From positions 1 to 64,000 of the forward strand of contig CABUKU010000008.1 of the NCBI GenBank assembly GCA_902492205.1: a stretch of DNA of 64,000 nt, given 5' to 3'. Positions 54,024 to 62,144 of the stretch are shown here, piece after piece; the stretch's first letter is position 1; each line of letters opens with the position of its first letter. This DNA comes from an uncultured Bacteroides sp. (GTDB lineage: Bacteria; Bacteroidota; Bacteroidia; Bacteroidales; Bacteroidaceae). The position numbers and the translations under genes were made by a program. The notes under the pieces are model-generated. The model searched no databases and was not told the DNA's origin. It was given only the letters and a program-made list of their open reading frames with translations.

Positions 54024-54173
54024 ATGGTAAAAAGAGGACCAATTATCTTCGTAAAAAGCAAAAGGAAAAATCAAACACTGGAACACGCTGAAGAATTGAG
54101 TAAGGCACTCATAAAAAAAAAGAGGAGGGCATCGGAGCATCCGCAGTGGAGAGCAGGATTTTCAGGAAACTAA
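54024..54173 (+). CDS. Short basic ORF ending in a -1 slippery site (front part of a split gene)
   Basis: 49 codons from the ATG at 54024, basic and helical (MVKRGPIIFVKSKRKNQ, then LEHAEELSKALIKKK). Codons 31-33 are AAA AAA AAG, so the heptamer A-AAA-AAG (54116-54122) is in the zero frame. Slipping back one base continues in the frame of the next ORF (GAG at 54122 onward, no stop) and gives one 138-residue protein. The next ORF overlaps this one by 28 bp. Either a programmed -1 frameshift, a phase-variable A8 run, or a recent or sequencing-made frameshift. No family recognised. Confidence 0.5.
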   Translation: MVKRGPIIFVKSKRKNQTLEHAEELSKALIKKKRRASEHPQWRAGFSGN

Positions 54174-54439
54174 TCCGCCAACTGTCACCGCTAACTACCG
54201 ACATCAGCACTTTCCGCAAAAATCAATGCATGCCACTCCCCGAAGGGAAAGAATATTACCACGCACAGCAACTCCATGACCTTATCACCGAATGGTGGGA
54301 TGAAAAAATCTGGGACACTCCACTGGACGGAAGCATGAGCCTACCCTATCTGAAATGGTATGTCGCCGCCTTCCACTCACAAAACCCGGAATTATTAAAA
54401 GAGCTGATTTACATGCTCAAAAAAGAAAGAGAATTATAA
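54146..54439 (+). CDS. Small unknown protein (back part of the split gene)
   Basis: 97 residues if it starts at the GTG at 54146, or the C-terminal 105 residues of the frameshift product. It is rich in Trp, Tyr and Leu (HDLITEWWDEKIWDTPLDG, MSLPYLKWYVAAFHSQN) and looks like a small helical cytoplasmic domain. The frame is open from 54104. It lies at the end of the fimbrial operon, but a link to fimbriae is not shown. No family recognised. Confidence 0.5.
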   Translation: MESRIFRKLIRQLSPLTTDISTFRKNQCMPLPEGKEYYHAQQLHDLITEWWDEKIWDTPLDGSMSLPYLKWYVAAFHSQNPELLKELIYMLKKEREL

Positions 54440-54490
54440 TTTGATAAAATTATAAGACATCAGCCACACGATAAGCAGGTTTAATAAAAC

Positions 54491-54856
54491 GAATTTAAAG
54501 CCATTTTACAGACACTACCGACATTACAGACACTATGTCGGTATTTCGAATAAAAAGAAGGCTTTAAATTCTGTTTTCATTCAAATAGTATCTATTCCCC
54601 TCTAAAGCTGCTCTTTCTACACATTGTTTCAACATAAGGTTTTATCTCTTATTTCCCCTCCTTATTGAGGAGAGAAAATAAGAAAGGAAAGATGTATAGA
54701 AAGAGTAGTCTCGAGAGGGGAATGAAATTACTTTTGAGACTTGGCATGCAGCATGGTAATAACAAATGTAGGGTTCGACAATAACAAATGCATGTCCGAT
54801 AATAATCATTTAATGAAAATACCGACATAGTGTCGGTAATGTCAGTAGTGTCGGTA
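54491..54856. repeat. Nested inverted-repeat element
   Basis: Outer arms: 54507-54546 and 54817-54856 are inverted copies, 37 of 40 bases alike, each containing the CCGACACTATGTCGG-type palindrome. Inner arms: 54594-54624 and 54692-54723 are inverted copies beginning with a perfect 10-bp match (ATTCCCCTCT/AGAGGGGAAT). A third stem is centred near 54663, and a further pair, GAATTTAAAGCC (54491) and GGCTTTAAATTC (54560), flanks the left outer arm. No gene inside. It may be a MITE-like element, an invertible segment or a structured RNA. Confidence 0.7.
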
Positions 54857-54887
54857 AATTCCTAAAAACAGCCTGCTGATTTTGCTA

Positions 54888-54928
54888 AACAGTTCACTGT
54901 TTCGAGCAAAACAGTGGACTGTTTTTTT
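54888..54928 (+). terminator. Terminator before the alpha-galactosidase gene
   Basis: A 15-bp stem with one mismatch (54888-54902 with 54909-54923, AACAGTTCACTGTTT), a 6-nt loop and a run of seven T. Confidence 0.85.
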
Positions 54929-54957
54929 CATATACCTCCAAATCCCGTTATCAAAGA

Positions 54958-54989
54958 TTTGCGAATAAGGCTAAGTTTCCGTTACTTTG
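54958..54989 (+). promoter_or_regulatory. Promoter of the alpha-galactosidase gene
   Basis: TTTG (54958-54961) and TTACTTTG (54982-54989, 7 of 8 to TAnnTTTG) are 20 bp apart, 34 bp before the ATG. Confidence 0.65.
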
Positions 54990-55023
54990 GGGAGTCATAT
55001 GCTAACCTTTAAACAATGATACC

Positions 55024-57213
55024 ATGAAAAAACTACTTCTGCTGCTACTGGCTTTATGCTGCTATGCACAAATAAATGCCGACACACAAAAAACAATCCG
55101 CATATCTACGGACCATACAGACTTGATTTTAAAAGTTGCTCCAAACGGGCGTTTATACCAGTCATACCTAGGAAACAGGTTGCTGAATGCAGCCGATATA
55201 CAAAATCTTCCTTACTACATATATGCAGGCTCCGATGGCGGTGTGTCTCCACGTGGTTGGGAAGTATATGCAGGTTCGGGAGCAGAAGACTACTTTGAAC
55301 CGGCTGTCGCCATTCTTCACAATGACGGAAATCCCAGTACCATACTCCGGTATGTTTCCTCGGAACAAAAAACAGTGGAAGGAGGAATGGAAACCATCAT
55401 CAACTTGCGTGACGACAAGTACCCGGTAAATGTAACCCTGCACTACATTGCCTACCCGAAAGAAAACGTTATCAAGACGTGGAGTGAAATTAAGCACGGA
55501 GAAAAAAAGCCGGTCATGCTGTCACGCTATTCTTCAACAATGCTTTACTTCTCCGCTTCCAAGTATTTCCTGACGGAGTTCAGCAGTGACTGGGCACGCG
55601 AAGCAAACATGACTACACAGCAACTCCAATTTGGCAAAAAGATTCTCGATACTAAGTTGGGAAGCCGGGCAGCCATGCACATGCAGCCTTTCTTTGAACT
55701 TGGTTTAGACCAACCCGCACAAGAGCAGCAAGGAAATGTTATGCTGGGAACTATCGGCTGGACAGGTAATTTCCGTTTCACCTTTGAGGTGGATAATGTA
55801 GGTAATCTACGTGTTATCCCGGCTATCAATCCTTATGCATCCTGTTATGAGCTGAAAGCAAACGAGGTGTTTACCACTCCCGAATTCATTTTTACACTCA
55901 GCGAAAACGGCACAGGAGAAGCAAGCCGCAACCTGCATGACTGGGCACGAAACCACCAACTGAAAGACGGGCACGGCGACCGTCTTACATTGCTGAACAA
56001 TTGGGAAAATACATATTTCAATTTCAACGAAGAGTTATTGGGACAGTTGATGAAAGAAGCCAAACAACTCGGAGTGGATATGTTCTTGCTTGATGACGGC
56101 TGGTTTGGCAACAAACATCCCCGCAACGATGACCATGCCGGATTGGGCGATTGGGAAGCTATGAAAAGCAAGCTCCCCGGTGGAATACCTGCTTTAGTAA
56201 ACTCAGCTAAAGAAGCTGGAGTAAAATTCGGCATCTGGATTGAGCCTGAAATGGTGAATCCGAAAAGTGATTTGTTTGAAGCTCATCCCGATTGGGCTAT
56301 CCACCTGCCCAACCGCGATACATACTATTACCGCAACCAACTGGTACTGGACTTGAGTAACCCTAAAGTGCAAGACTTTGTATTTGGCGTAGTAGACAAG
56401 ATATTAACAGAAAACCCGGAAGTGGCTTTCTTTAAATGGGATTGCAACAGCCCTATCACCAATGTCTATTCCCCATACCTGAAAGACAAACAAGGGCAAC
56501 TTTACATAGACCACGTTCGCGGTGTGTACAATGTGATGAAGCGTGTGAAAGAAAAATATCCCGATACTCCGATGATGCTATGTTCCGGCGGGGGTGCACG
56601 TTGTGATTACGAAGCATTGAAGTACTTCACCGAATTTTGGTGCAGTGACAATACAGATCCGATAGAACGTCTTTATATTCAATGGGGATTCTCACAAATT
56701 TTCCCTTCAAAAGCCATGTGCGCCCATGTGACAAGCTGGAACAAAAACACAACTGTGAAGTTCCGCACAGACGTAGCATCCATGTGTAAGCTTGGCTTTG
56801 ACCTCGGTTTAAAGGAACTCAGCCAAGACGAACTGACTTATTGCCGGCAAGCCGTAGCCAACTTCAAACGCTTGAAACCTGCCATTCTCGATGGTGACCT
56901 TTACCGTTTGGCTTCTCCATATGACAGCAACCATATGTCTGTGATGCATGTAGCAAAAGACAAGAACAAAGCCGTTCTTTATACATATGATATTCATCCT
57001 CGTTTTGGCGAAAAATTGCTTCCTGTGAAGCTTCAAGGGCTTATCCCCGATAAGATGTACAAGGTAGAAGAAATCAATCTGATGCCGGAAACCAAATCCG
57101 CTCTCTCAGCAAATGGAAATATCTATTCGGGAGATTACCTGATGAAAGTCGGTTTGGATGCTCTTACCACCAATCAGACATTCAGCCGTGTAATAGAAAT
57201 ATCTGCCCAATAG
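55024..57213 (+). CDS. GH36 alpha-galactosidase, secreted
   Basis: 729 residues with a signal peptide (about 1-19). An N-terminal beta-supersandwich (about 25-315) precedes the (beta/alpha)8 barrel. The nucleophile is Asp473 in FFKWDCN, the acid/base is Asp542 in WCSDNTDP; IWIEPEMVNPKSDL and LCSGGGARCDYEA are further GH36 hallmarks. It removes terminal alpha-galactose from oligosaccharides such as the raffinose series or galactomannan, probably in the periplasm. It stands alone with its own promoter and terminator, unlinked to the PUL by position. Confidence 0.95.
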   Translation: MKKLLLLLLALCCYAQINADTQKTIRISTDHTDLILKVAPNGRLYQSYLGNRLLNAADIQNLPYYIYAGSDGGVSPRGWEVYAGSGAEDYFEPAVAILHNDGNPSTILRYVSSEQKTVEGGMETIINLRDDKYPVNVTLHYIAYPKENVIKTWSEIKHGEKKPVMLSRYSSTMLYFSASKYFLTEFSSDWAREANMTTQQLQFGKKILDTKLGSRAAMHMQPFFELGLDQPAQEQQGNVMLGTIGWTGNFRFTFEVDNVGNLRVIPAINPYASCYELKANEVFTTPEFIFTLSENGTGEASRNLHDWARNHQLKDGHGDRLTLLNNWENTYFNFNEELLGQLMKEAKQLGVDMFLLDDGWFGNKHPRNDDHAGLGDWEAMKSKLPGGIPALVNSAKEAGVKFGIWIEPEMVNPKSDLFEAHPDWAIHLPNRDTYYYRNQLVLDLSNPKVQDFVFGVVDKILTENPEVAFFKWDCNSPITNVYSPYLKDKQGQLYIDHVRGVYNVMKRVKEKYPDTPMMLCSGGGARCDYEALKYFTEFWCSDNTDPIERLYIQWGFSQIFPSKAMCAHVTSWNKNTTVKFRTDVASMCKLGFDLGLKELSQDELTYCRQAVANFKRLKPAILDGDLYRLASPYDSNHMSVMHVAKDKNKAVLYTYDIHPRFGEKLLPVKLQGLIPDKMYKVEEINLMPETKSALSANGNIYSGDYLMKVGLDALTTNQTFSRVIEISAQ

Positions 57214-57237
57214 TTAGCAGTTTATCATCGGTTAATG

Positions 57238-57279
57238 AAAGAGGCTGTCTTAAATCCGATATTAAAACAGCCTCTTTTT
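57238..57279. terminator. Bidirectional terminator between convergent genes
   Basis: An 11-bp stem (57238-57248 AAAGAGGCTGT with 57267-57277), an 18-nt loop and T-tracts on both strands. It lies between the alpha-galactosidase and protease genes. Confidence 0.85.
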
Positions 57280-57303
57280 ATTTCAACTCAAATGAATATA
57301 TGC

Positions 57304-58392
57304 TCAAAAGGCATCTTTTTTAGCATACTCAGACAGTTCGCAACCAAACGTTTCAACCAGATAGTTATCCAGTTCATCGGCTTTGAATGCAAGGTTGGTT
57401 ATGTTATGCTGAATCTCTTCCGCATGATCTGAAGATATATCCGACATATGAATGCGGTATGACAGATATATCTGGCTTCCGTCCAGCCCCAACTGATAAG
57501 GCTTGATATCCTCGCAGCTAAGCAGGTAAGTAAGCACAGGTTCCAGATTCTTTTTCGGCAAAAGGTTGATGGGTGAAGTGCAGAACAAATAAGAACGCTG
57601 GTAAACAAACATTCTTATCTCCGAACTTCCTTTATGAAATACCCAGCTTTCATATCCCATGCGAGCAATAACCGGATTGATGCCCATTGCCTCAATAGCC
57701 TTTTCACAGAACACGGCAAGGTCTGTCAATCCTTGTTCTTTAAATATATTCTCCGGCAATTTTTCACCGCAGGAAGAACAATATTCATCTTCATCGGTGA
57801 TAAATTCCTCACAACTGCTGCATTGTACATTAAATGTGCTTGTATCGAGACTCTCTATCTGAGAAAGAATATTTTTCAATGTTGCAACAGGTATGCCGAA
57901 ACCCATATTATCGGCATCAGTGAGCTTACTGCAAGTAACAGCCACTACCTCGTTATGCTCATTGAACATAGGACCGCCGCTGTTTCCCGGATTAACCGCC
58001 GCATCCGTCTGAACATAATAGCTGTCTTTTATTAATTGCTTGGGCGAAGACACAGTTCCTTCAGTGACCGTAAAAGGCATTCCATAGGGATAACCCGCCA
58101 CATTAATTCTTTGTCCGATAGAAAGGGAGCCCTCCTCTGCCAAAGACACTTCGGGCAGGAATGAAAAATCGCCCTCCGCTTTAAGCAAAGCCACATCCGC
58201 AACCGGATTGACAAGCACTACATTGGCAAGAAAAGAATTCTTGTCATTGTCTTGAATGGCTACTTTATGAAATCCGCTCACTACATGGTAGTTAGTTACA
58301 AAAAGGTTATGCTCTTTCACATAAAAACAACTTCCGCAACCACCTGCATGATTAACTTTATATACTACTTTAAATATATTATTTTGTTCCAT
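57304..58392 (-). CDS. Cytosolic trypsin-like serine protease with zinc ribbon and YbjN-like tail
   Basis: 362 residues, no signal peptide or membrane helix, so cytoplasmic. The catalytic triad of an HtrA-like (S1C) protease is intact: His36 (TNYHVV), Asp66 (ADVALL), Ser138 (NPGNSGGP). No PDZ domain follows. Instead there is a zinc-ribbon-like motif with Cys191/Cys194 and Cys205/Cys208 and then about 150 residues resembling the YbjN/type III-secretion-chaperone fold (MGYESWVFHKGSSEIRMFVYQRSYLF). It is 11 bp after the acidic YbjN-like gene and co-transcribed. An unusual domain set; the substrate may be recognised by the tail. Confidence 0.75.
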   Translation of the reverse strand: MEQNNIFKVVYKVNHAGGCGSCFYVKEHNLFVTNYHVVSGFHKVAIQDNDKNSFLANVVLVNPVADVALLKAEGDFSFLPEVSLAEEGSLSIGQRINVAGYPYGMPFTVTEGTVSSPKQLIKDSYYVQTDAAVNPGNSGGPMFNEHNEVVAVTCSKLTDADNMGFGIPVATLKNILSQIESLDTSTFNVQCSSCEEFITDEDEYCSSCGEKLPENIFKEQGLTDLAVFCEKAIEAMGINPVIARMGYESWVFHKGSSEIRMFVYQRSYLFCTSPINLLPKKNLEPVLTYLLSCEDIKPYQLGLDGSQIYLSYRIHMSDISSDHAEEIQHNITNLAFKADELDNYLVETFGCELSEYAKKDAF

Positions 58393-58403
58393 AATTTGTC
58401 GTC

Positions 58404-59762
58404 TTATTTATTGTTGTCCGAATTATTGCCTCCTGTCATCTGCTTCATCATTTCCTGCATGTTCTTCATATAATCTTCCATATTAAAGTTTTGCATGGCC
58501 TGTTGTTGCAATTTCTGTATTTCCTCCATATCAATGCCCTGCATGGCTTGCATAGCTTGCTGCTGTAATTGCTGAACATTCTGCATGTAGGCTGACATAT
58601 CCATTTCTCCGCCTTCCTCTTCTTCGTCATCGTCGTCGTCGAGCTCACCTTCCATAATAGCTTCCATTGCCTCATGCAACACAGGAGCAGCTTCTTCCCA
58701 TGGCAGGGCAGATGCTTTCTTCATGGCTTTAGTGACAACAGCATTCACATCATCCTGAACACTGTTATAATAATACATTTCATAGAATTTATAAGTAATC
58801 ATAAGGCAGCAAGCCATAGGATCGCCCCCTTCCAGAGCAGCCGTAACCTTATTAAAAGTATCTTCAAAATTATCTTGTATGTTTTTCAGGTTGGAACGAC
58901 GTTTATCGGGAATGAATGTTTCCACATAATACAAGTTTTCAGCCAGTTGTTCTTTAGACATTCCCTGCAATTTCAGAATTACTTCCTTGCCGTGTGCCAC
59001 GATTTCCGGCAAAGGAATATCGTTGCGGTCCATATCCACAATGGCTTTATCGAGATCATTCATCAACTGGCCTTGCGGATGTGCATAATAAAATACTTTT
59101 AAGATAGTGGAATCAATAATATTCCAGATATGATTATACTTGCGTGCAGGTTCAAAGTAGCTAACAGCATCCATGCATTCCTTGCAACTAAGCTGAATCA
59201 CGTCATAAACCGTATTGACATCTTCCTCACTATACGGAAGAACTTTGGGTTCATAAATGCGTTTTGCCCCGAATTTAGTTTCAAACTCATCGTCATAGCG
59301 ATCTCCCGTATTACAGATTTCTTCCAGTATATAATAAATCTTATAAGGGTTCAGCAAATCCACCGGGCAGGCATATTCAAAAAACAGTTTATCATCTTTA
59401 AGTGATATACGTGCCAAATCCATATTACGGAAATTAAGTCCGGCAACTTGTCTGAGCAAAGGAATCTTTCCTTTCTCGGGGAGGGAAACGAAGGGAGCAT
59501 TAATTTTTAATTGCCCGTCTTCCAGTTTCAGATTAACAACAATCGAACCATGAGGAATATTAAATTCCGTCCCGTCTGCGTTAGCATATTTGGAGCGGAA
59601 ATCCGGGTTCAGATAATCCAGAAAAGAATAAAATGATTTTAAAAACTCTTTGTTTTCATAAGCTTCAAGGCTTGCATCCCAAGCCTCAAGATTAACCTTA
59701 CTCGCCGTCGATTCTATGGTAGACGGATTAAATGTCAATGTTTTTTTCATGTTTGGTTTCAT
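58404..59762 (-). CDS. Acidic, Met/Gln-rich protein with YbjN-like N-terminal domain
   Basis: 452 residues, cytoplasmic; starts at the ATG at 59762 or at Met5 (59750). Residues about 15-185 resemble YbjN/T3S-chaperone-like domains (HGSIVVNLKLEDGQLKINAPF, LPLLRQ-type segment, DDKLFFEYACPVDLL). A helical middle domain (about 190-355) follows. Then come an acidic run DDDDDEEEE near 378-388 and a Met/Gln-rich repeat tail (LQQQAMQAMQ, IQKLQQQAMQNF, MKNMQEMMKQM). It precedes the protease gene by 11 bp. It may be the protease's partner or adaptor, which is inference. Confidence 0.65.
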   Translation of the reverse strand: MKPNMKKTLTFNPSTIESTASKVNLEAWDASLEAYENKEFLKSFYSFLDYLNPDFRSKYANADGTEFNIPHGSIVVNLKLEDGQLKINAPFVSLPEKGKIPLLRQVAGLNFRNMDLARISLKDDKLFFEYACPVDLLNPYKIYYILEEICNTGDRYDDEFETKFGAKRIYEPKVLPYSEEDVNTVYDVIQLSCKECMDAVSYFEPARKYNHIWNIIDSTILKVFYYAHPQGQLMNDLDKAIVDMDRNDIPLPEIVAHGKEVILKLQGMSKEQLAENLYYVETFIPDKRRSNLKNIQDNFEDTFNKVTAALEGGDPMACCLMITYKFYEMYYYNSVQDDVNAVVTKAMKKASALPWEEAAPVLHEAMEAIMEGELDDDDDEEEEGGEMDMSAYMQNVQQLQQQAMQAMQGIDMEEIQKLQQQAMQNFNMEDYMKNMQEMMKQMTGGNNSDNNK

Positions 59763-59894
59763 TTATTAAGATGAATAATAATCTTCATTAACGCTGCTAA
59801 ATGTATTCATTTTTTATAAAACAGCATAGAAATGCGGTATAATTATTCTAAAAAAGGTTCTTACACTAATTGAAAGAGTTATTTTTTAAATTTT

Positions 59895-62057
59895 TTATTT
59901 CTCATTATCAAGAAGTTTTTTTAATCCCGCTTCCAATTCGGTGGTAAAAAAAGTTTTTCTCAAGACACGTCCTTCACGGTTAAAAATTTCATGATGTGGA
60001 ATTGCATTGAAACTGAACAGTTGGCATAAATGATGATAATCACCCGACGGAATACAGTATGTTTCTTCACCTTCAAGGTTTTTCTGCACATATTGAATAT
60101 ATGTCTCTCTCGGAGATTCCTCTTCACTCGTTATATAAACAAAGACCACATCTTTACTATTCCGGTATTTTTTCCGCAAAGCAGCAGTAGCTTCTATACC
60201 ACGTTTACAAGGGCCACACCCTGTTGACCAGAAGTCTATCAAAACATATTTTCCCTTATATTTATCCGTAATCTTACGAATAATATCTGTTCCCTTACCA
60301 CGAGGAAGTTCATAACTGCCCGATGTCTCAGAATAGAGCTTATCATAAATGCGTTCTCCTTCCGAAATAAAAAAAGGTAGCTCGATATGCCCTTTTATGC
60401 TATCCAAATAAACCCTTGCTTTTTCTTTACCTAACATATCCATTACATAAGAAAGGTGTCTTGTCAATGCCAGTTTCCATGCAAACGGTGATTCTGTTGT
60501 GTCCAATATATCCAATAAAGCCTCTCCGTTTCCTTTCATACCTGCCACAGTCATAAATCCCATCTTATCATTTCTAAAGTTTGTATATTCAAAAATATTA
60601 ATGAAACTTCCTATTTTGTTACAAGCTAAAATTGTTTCATCATTCAAAGGAAGCTGCTTCAAAAAGCTAAAGTAATCTTTTCCAAAACTTAAATTCTCCT
60701 CCCTGATAGTCGTATCCATTTTTGCATATCTTCTCATCATCGGGAATTCCAACATTGCACTTCCATAAGACAATAAAATATTATTGCGGAGCAAATGTGC
60801 CGACTTAGGGCAATAACCATCCGTTTTACTTATAGAATCAACTTTAAACATGCACTGATCCAACTCTTTTTTTCTATTTTGTGCATATTCCATTGGAGTC
60901 ATTTTTCTCATTTCAGCTTGCAATTGGTTATATCCAACAGAATACATATTTTGATTTCCTCCGATCTGACGACATACCATAGCCGATTCTCCCATGTATT
61001 CCCTCCCCTTTTCCGGGAAAGGAAAAGTCTTTCTCAAACGTTGGGATTCCATTACCGATTCATAATTGATATACATAGTGAGTGTTTGCCCGGGTTCAAT
61101 GTAAAAAGGAATCCATATATGCTGCAAAGTAATACTGCTTGAAATCGGGTGGCTAATCAAAAACTTACTTTCAAAGCGACCGTCAGGATATATATTCAAA
61201 ACTGTCGGATAATCTTCATATGTCACTAAGTTTGATAAATACATCATTGCAGTAGAAAAGCCCAAACAGGGATCATACCCCTCCAGATAGCCTTGAATAC
61301 AAGTACTGTCCGGATGAAAGAAAGTAGAAGCCGGGAAATCATCATCGGTACAAACAGGTTTGAGAGATTCATCTCTGTTATGTCCGCAAAGTCTTTTTTC
61401 ACCTTTACTTCCCGATATGACGTACATTCCGTTTTTATCCGGTTCAAAGATTAAGGATGTTTTAATCTTTTCATTTTTAAGATCCAAGTATATCTTCTTT
61501 CCCTTTTTACCGACAGATCCATATTTCCAACACTTATTATCATAGATAGCAAGAGAATCATATATACCAACCAGCCACTCACCAGTTCCGTCCTGAACAA
61601 TCCAGTTACCATGAATAGCATCCAATACCCCCTTCTTTTTCTTTTCTGAAGGCAACAGAGAAATATCATATGTATTATGCTCGGTACTATTAGGATCAAT
61701 CCAATTCAAACTTGTCGTATTTGGTGGCAAAGGAGGGTAAGTAATCACAATATCCATTTCACCGGAAGCAGGCATAACGGTGTGCTTATTGAACTCCGTG
61801 CCTTCTATGGCTGTAGGATAATATTTTATTTTTGTAACCGTGTCTTCCAAATAAGCCGTAGAATCACAAGTAATCCACCAATGAGGGAGAAACACAGCCT
61901 GTATATAAAGTTTCGTTTCAGCATCCGAACGTTCTATCTTCTTAATAGTCAGAATACTTCCGGCACGAACCCTGAAAGATGGATTTTCTATTACCTGTTG
62001 CGAATAGACAGCTTCCACGAGAAACAGAGCTATCAGAAAAGTAAGTAGTTTTGTCAT
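59895..62057 (-). CDS. Large TlpA-type thiol-disulfide protein
   Basis: 720 residues with a signal peptide (about 1-19). About 570 residues of mostly beta and helical sequence (no family recognised) precede a C-terminal thioredoxin-like domain with Cys614/Cys617 in CGPC and the cis-proline Pro687 in NAIPHH. It would reduce or exchange disulfides in the periplasm. This long form with an unknown front part is common in Bacteroides. It diverges from the DUF418 gene with a shared control region. Confidence 0.8.
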   Translation of the reverse strand: MTKLLTFLIALFLVEAVYSQQVIENPSFRVRAGSILTIKKIERSDAETKLYIQAVFLPHWWITCDSTAYLEDTVTKIKYYPTAIEGTEFNKHTVMPASGEMDIVITYPPLPPNTTSLNWIDPNSTEHNTYDISLLPSEKKKKGVLDAIHGNWIVQDGTGEWLVGIYDSLAIYDNKCWKYGSVGKKGKKIYLDLKNEKIKTSLIFEPDKNGMYVISGSKGEKRLCGHNRDESLKPVCTDDDFPASTFFHPDSTCIQGYLEGYDPCLGFSTAMMYLSNLVTYEDYPTVLNIYPDGRFESKFLISHPISSSITLQHIWIPFYIEPGQTLTMYINYESVMESQRLRKTFPFPEKGREYMGESAMVCRQIGGNQNMYSVGYNQLQAEMRKMTPMEYAQNRKKELDQCMFKVDSISKTDGYCPKSAHLLRNNILLSYGSAMLEFPMMRRYAKMDTTIREENLSFGKDYFSFLKQLPLNDETILACNKIGSFINIFEYTNFRNDKMGFMTVAGMKGNGEALLDILDTTESPFAWKLALTRHLSYVMDMLGKEKARVYLDSIKGHIELPFFISEGERIYDKLYSETSGSYELPRGKGTDIIRKITDKYKGKYVLIDFWSTGCGPCKRGIEATAALRKKYRNSKDVVFVYITSEEESPRETYIQYVQKNLEGEETYCIPSGDYHHLCQLFSFNAIPHHEIFNREGRVLRKTFFTTELEAGLKKLLDNEK

Positions 62058-62085
62058 AGTCTTGTTTGTTTGATATTGTATTTTC

Positions 62086-62093
62086 CAAAGGTA
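62086..62093 (-). promoter_or_regulatory. -7 box of the TlpA-type gene
   Basis: The plus strand reads CAAAGGTA, that is TACCTTTG on the minus strand, 29 bp before the ATG at 62057. Confidence 0.55.
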
Positions 62094-62105
62094 AATAAAT
62101 AATCT

Positions 62106-62113
62106 TATCTTTG
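62106..62113 (+). promoter_or_regulatory. -7 box of the DUF418 gene
   Basis: TATCTTTG matches TAnnTTTG and ends 32 bp before the ATG at 62145. It faces away from the neighbouring leftward -7 box 12 bp to the left, so the two promoters may compete. Confidence 0.6.
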
Positions 62114-62144
62114 CATCAATTTTAAAAAAAGACTATAAAAACAC

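Larger units (their letters stand above)
54440..55023. other. 584-bp non-coding region before the alpha-galactosidase gene
   Basis: Holds a nested palindromic element (54491-54856), a weak 22-bp repeat inside it (AATAACAAATG at 54758 and 54780), a terminator (54888-54928) and the alpha-galactosidase promoter (54958-54989). No coding frame. Confidence 0.75.
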
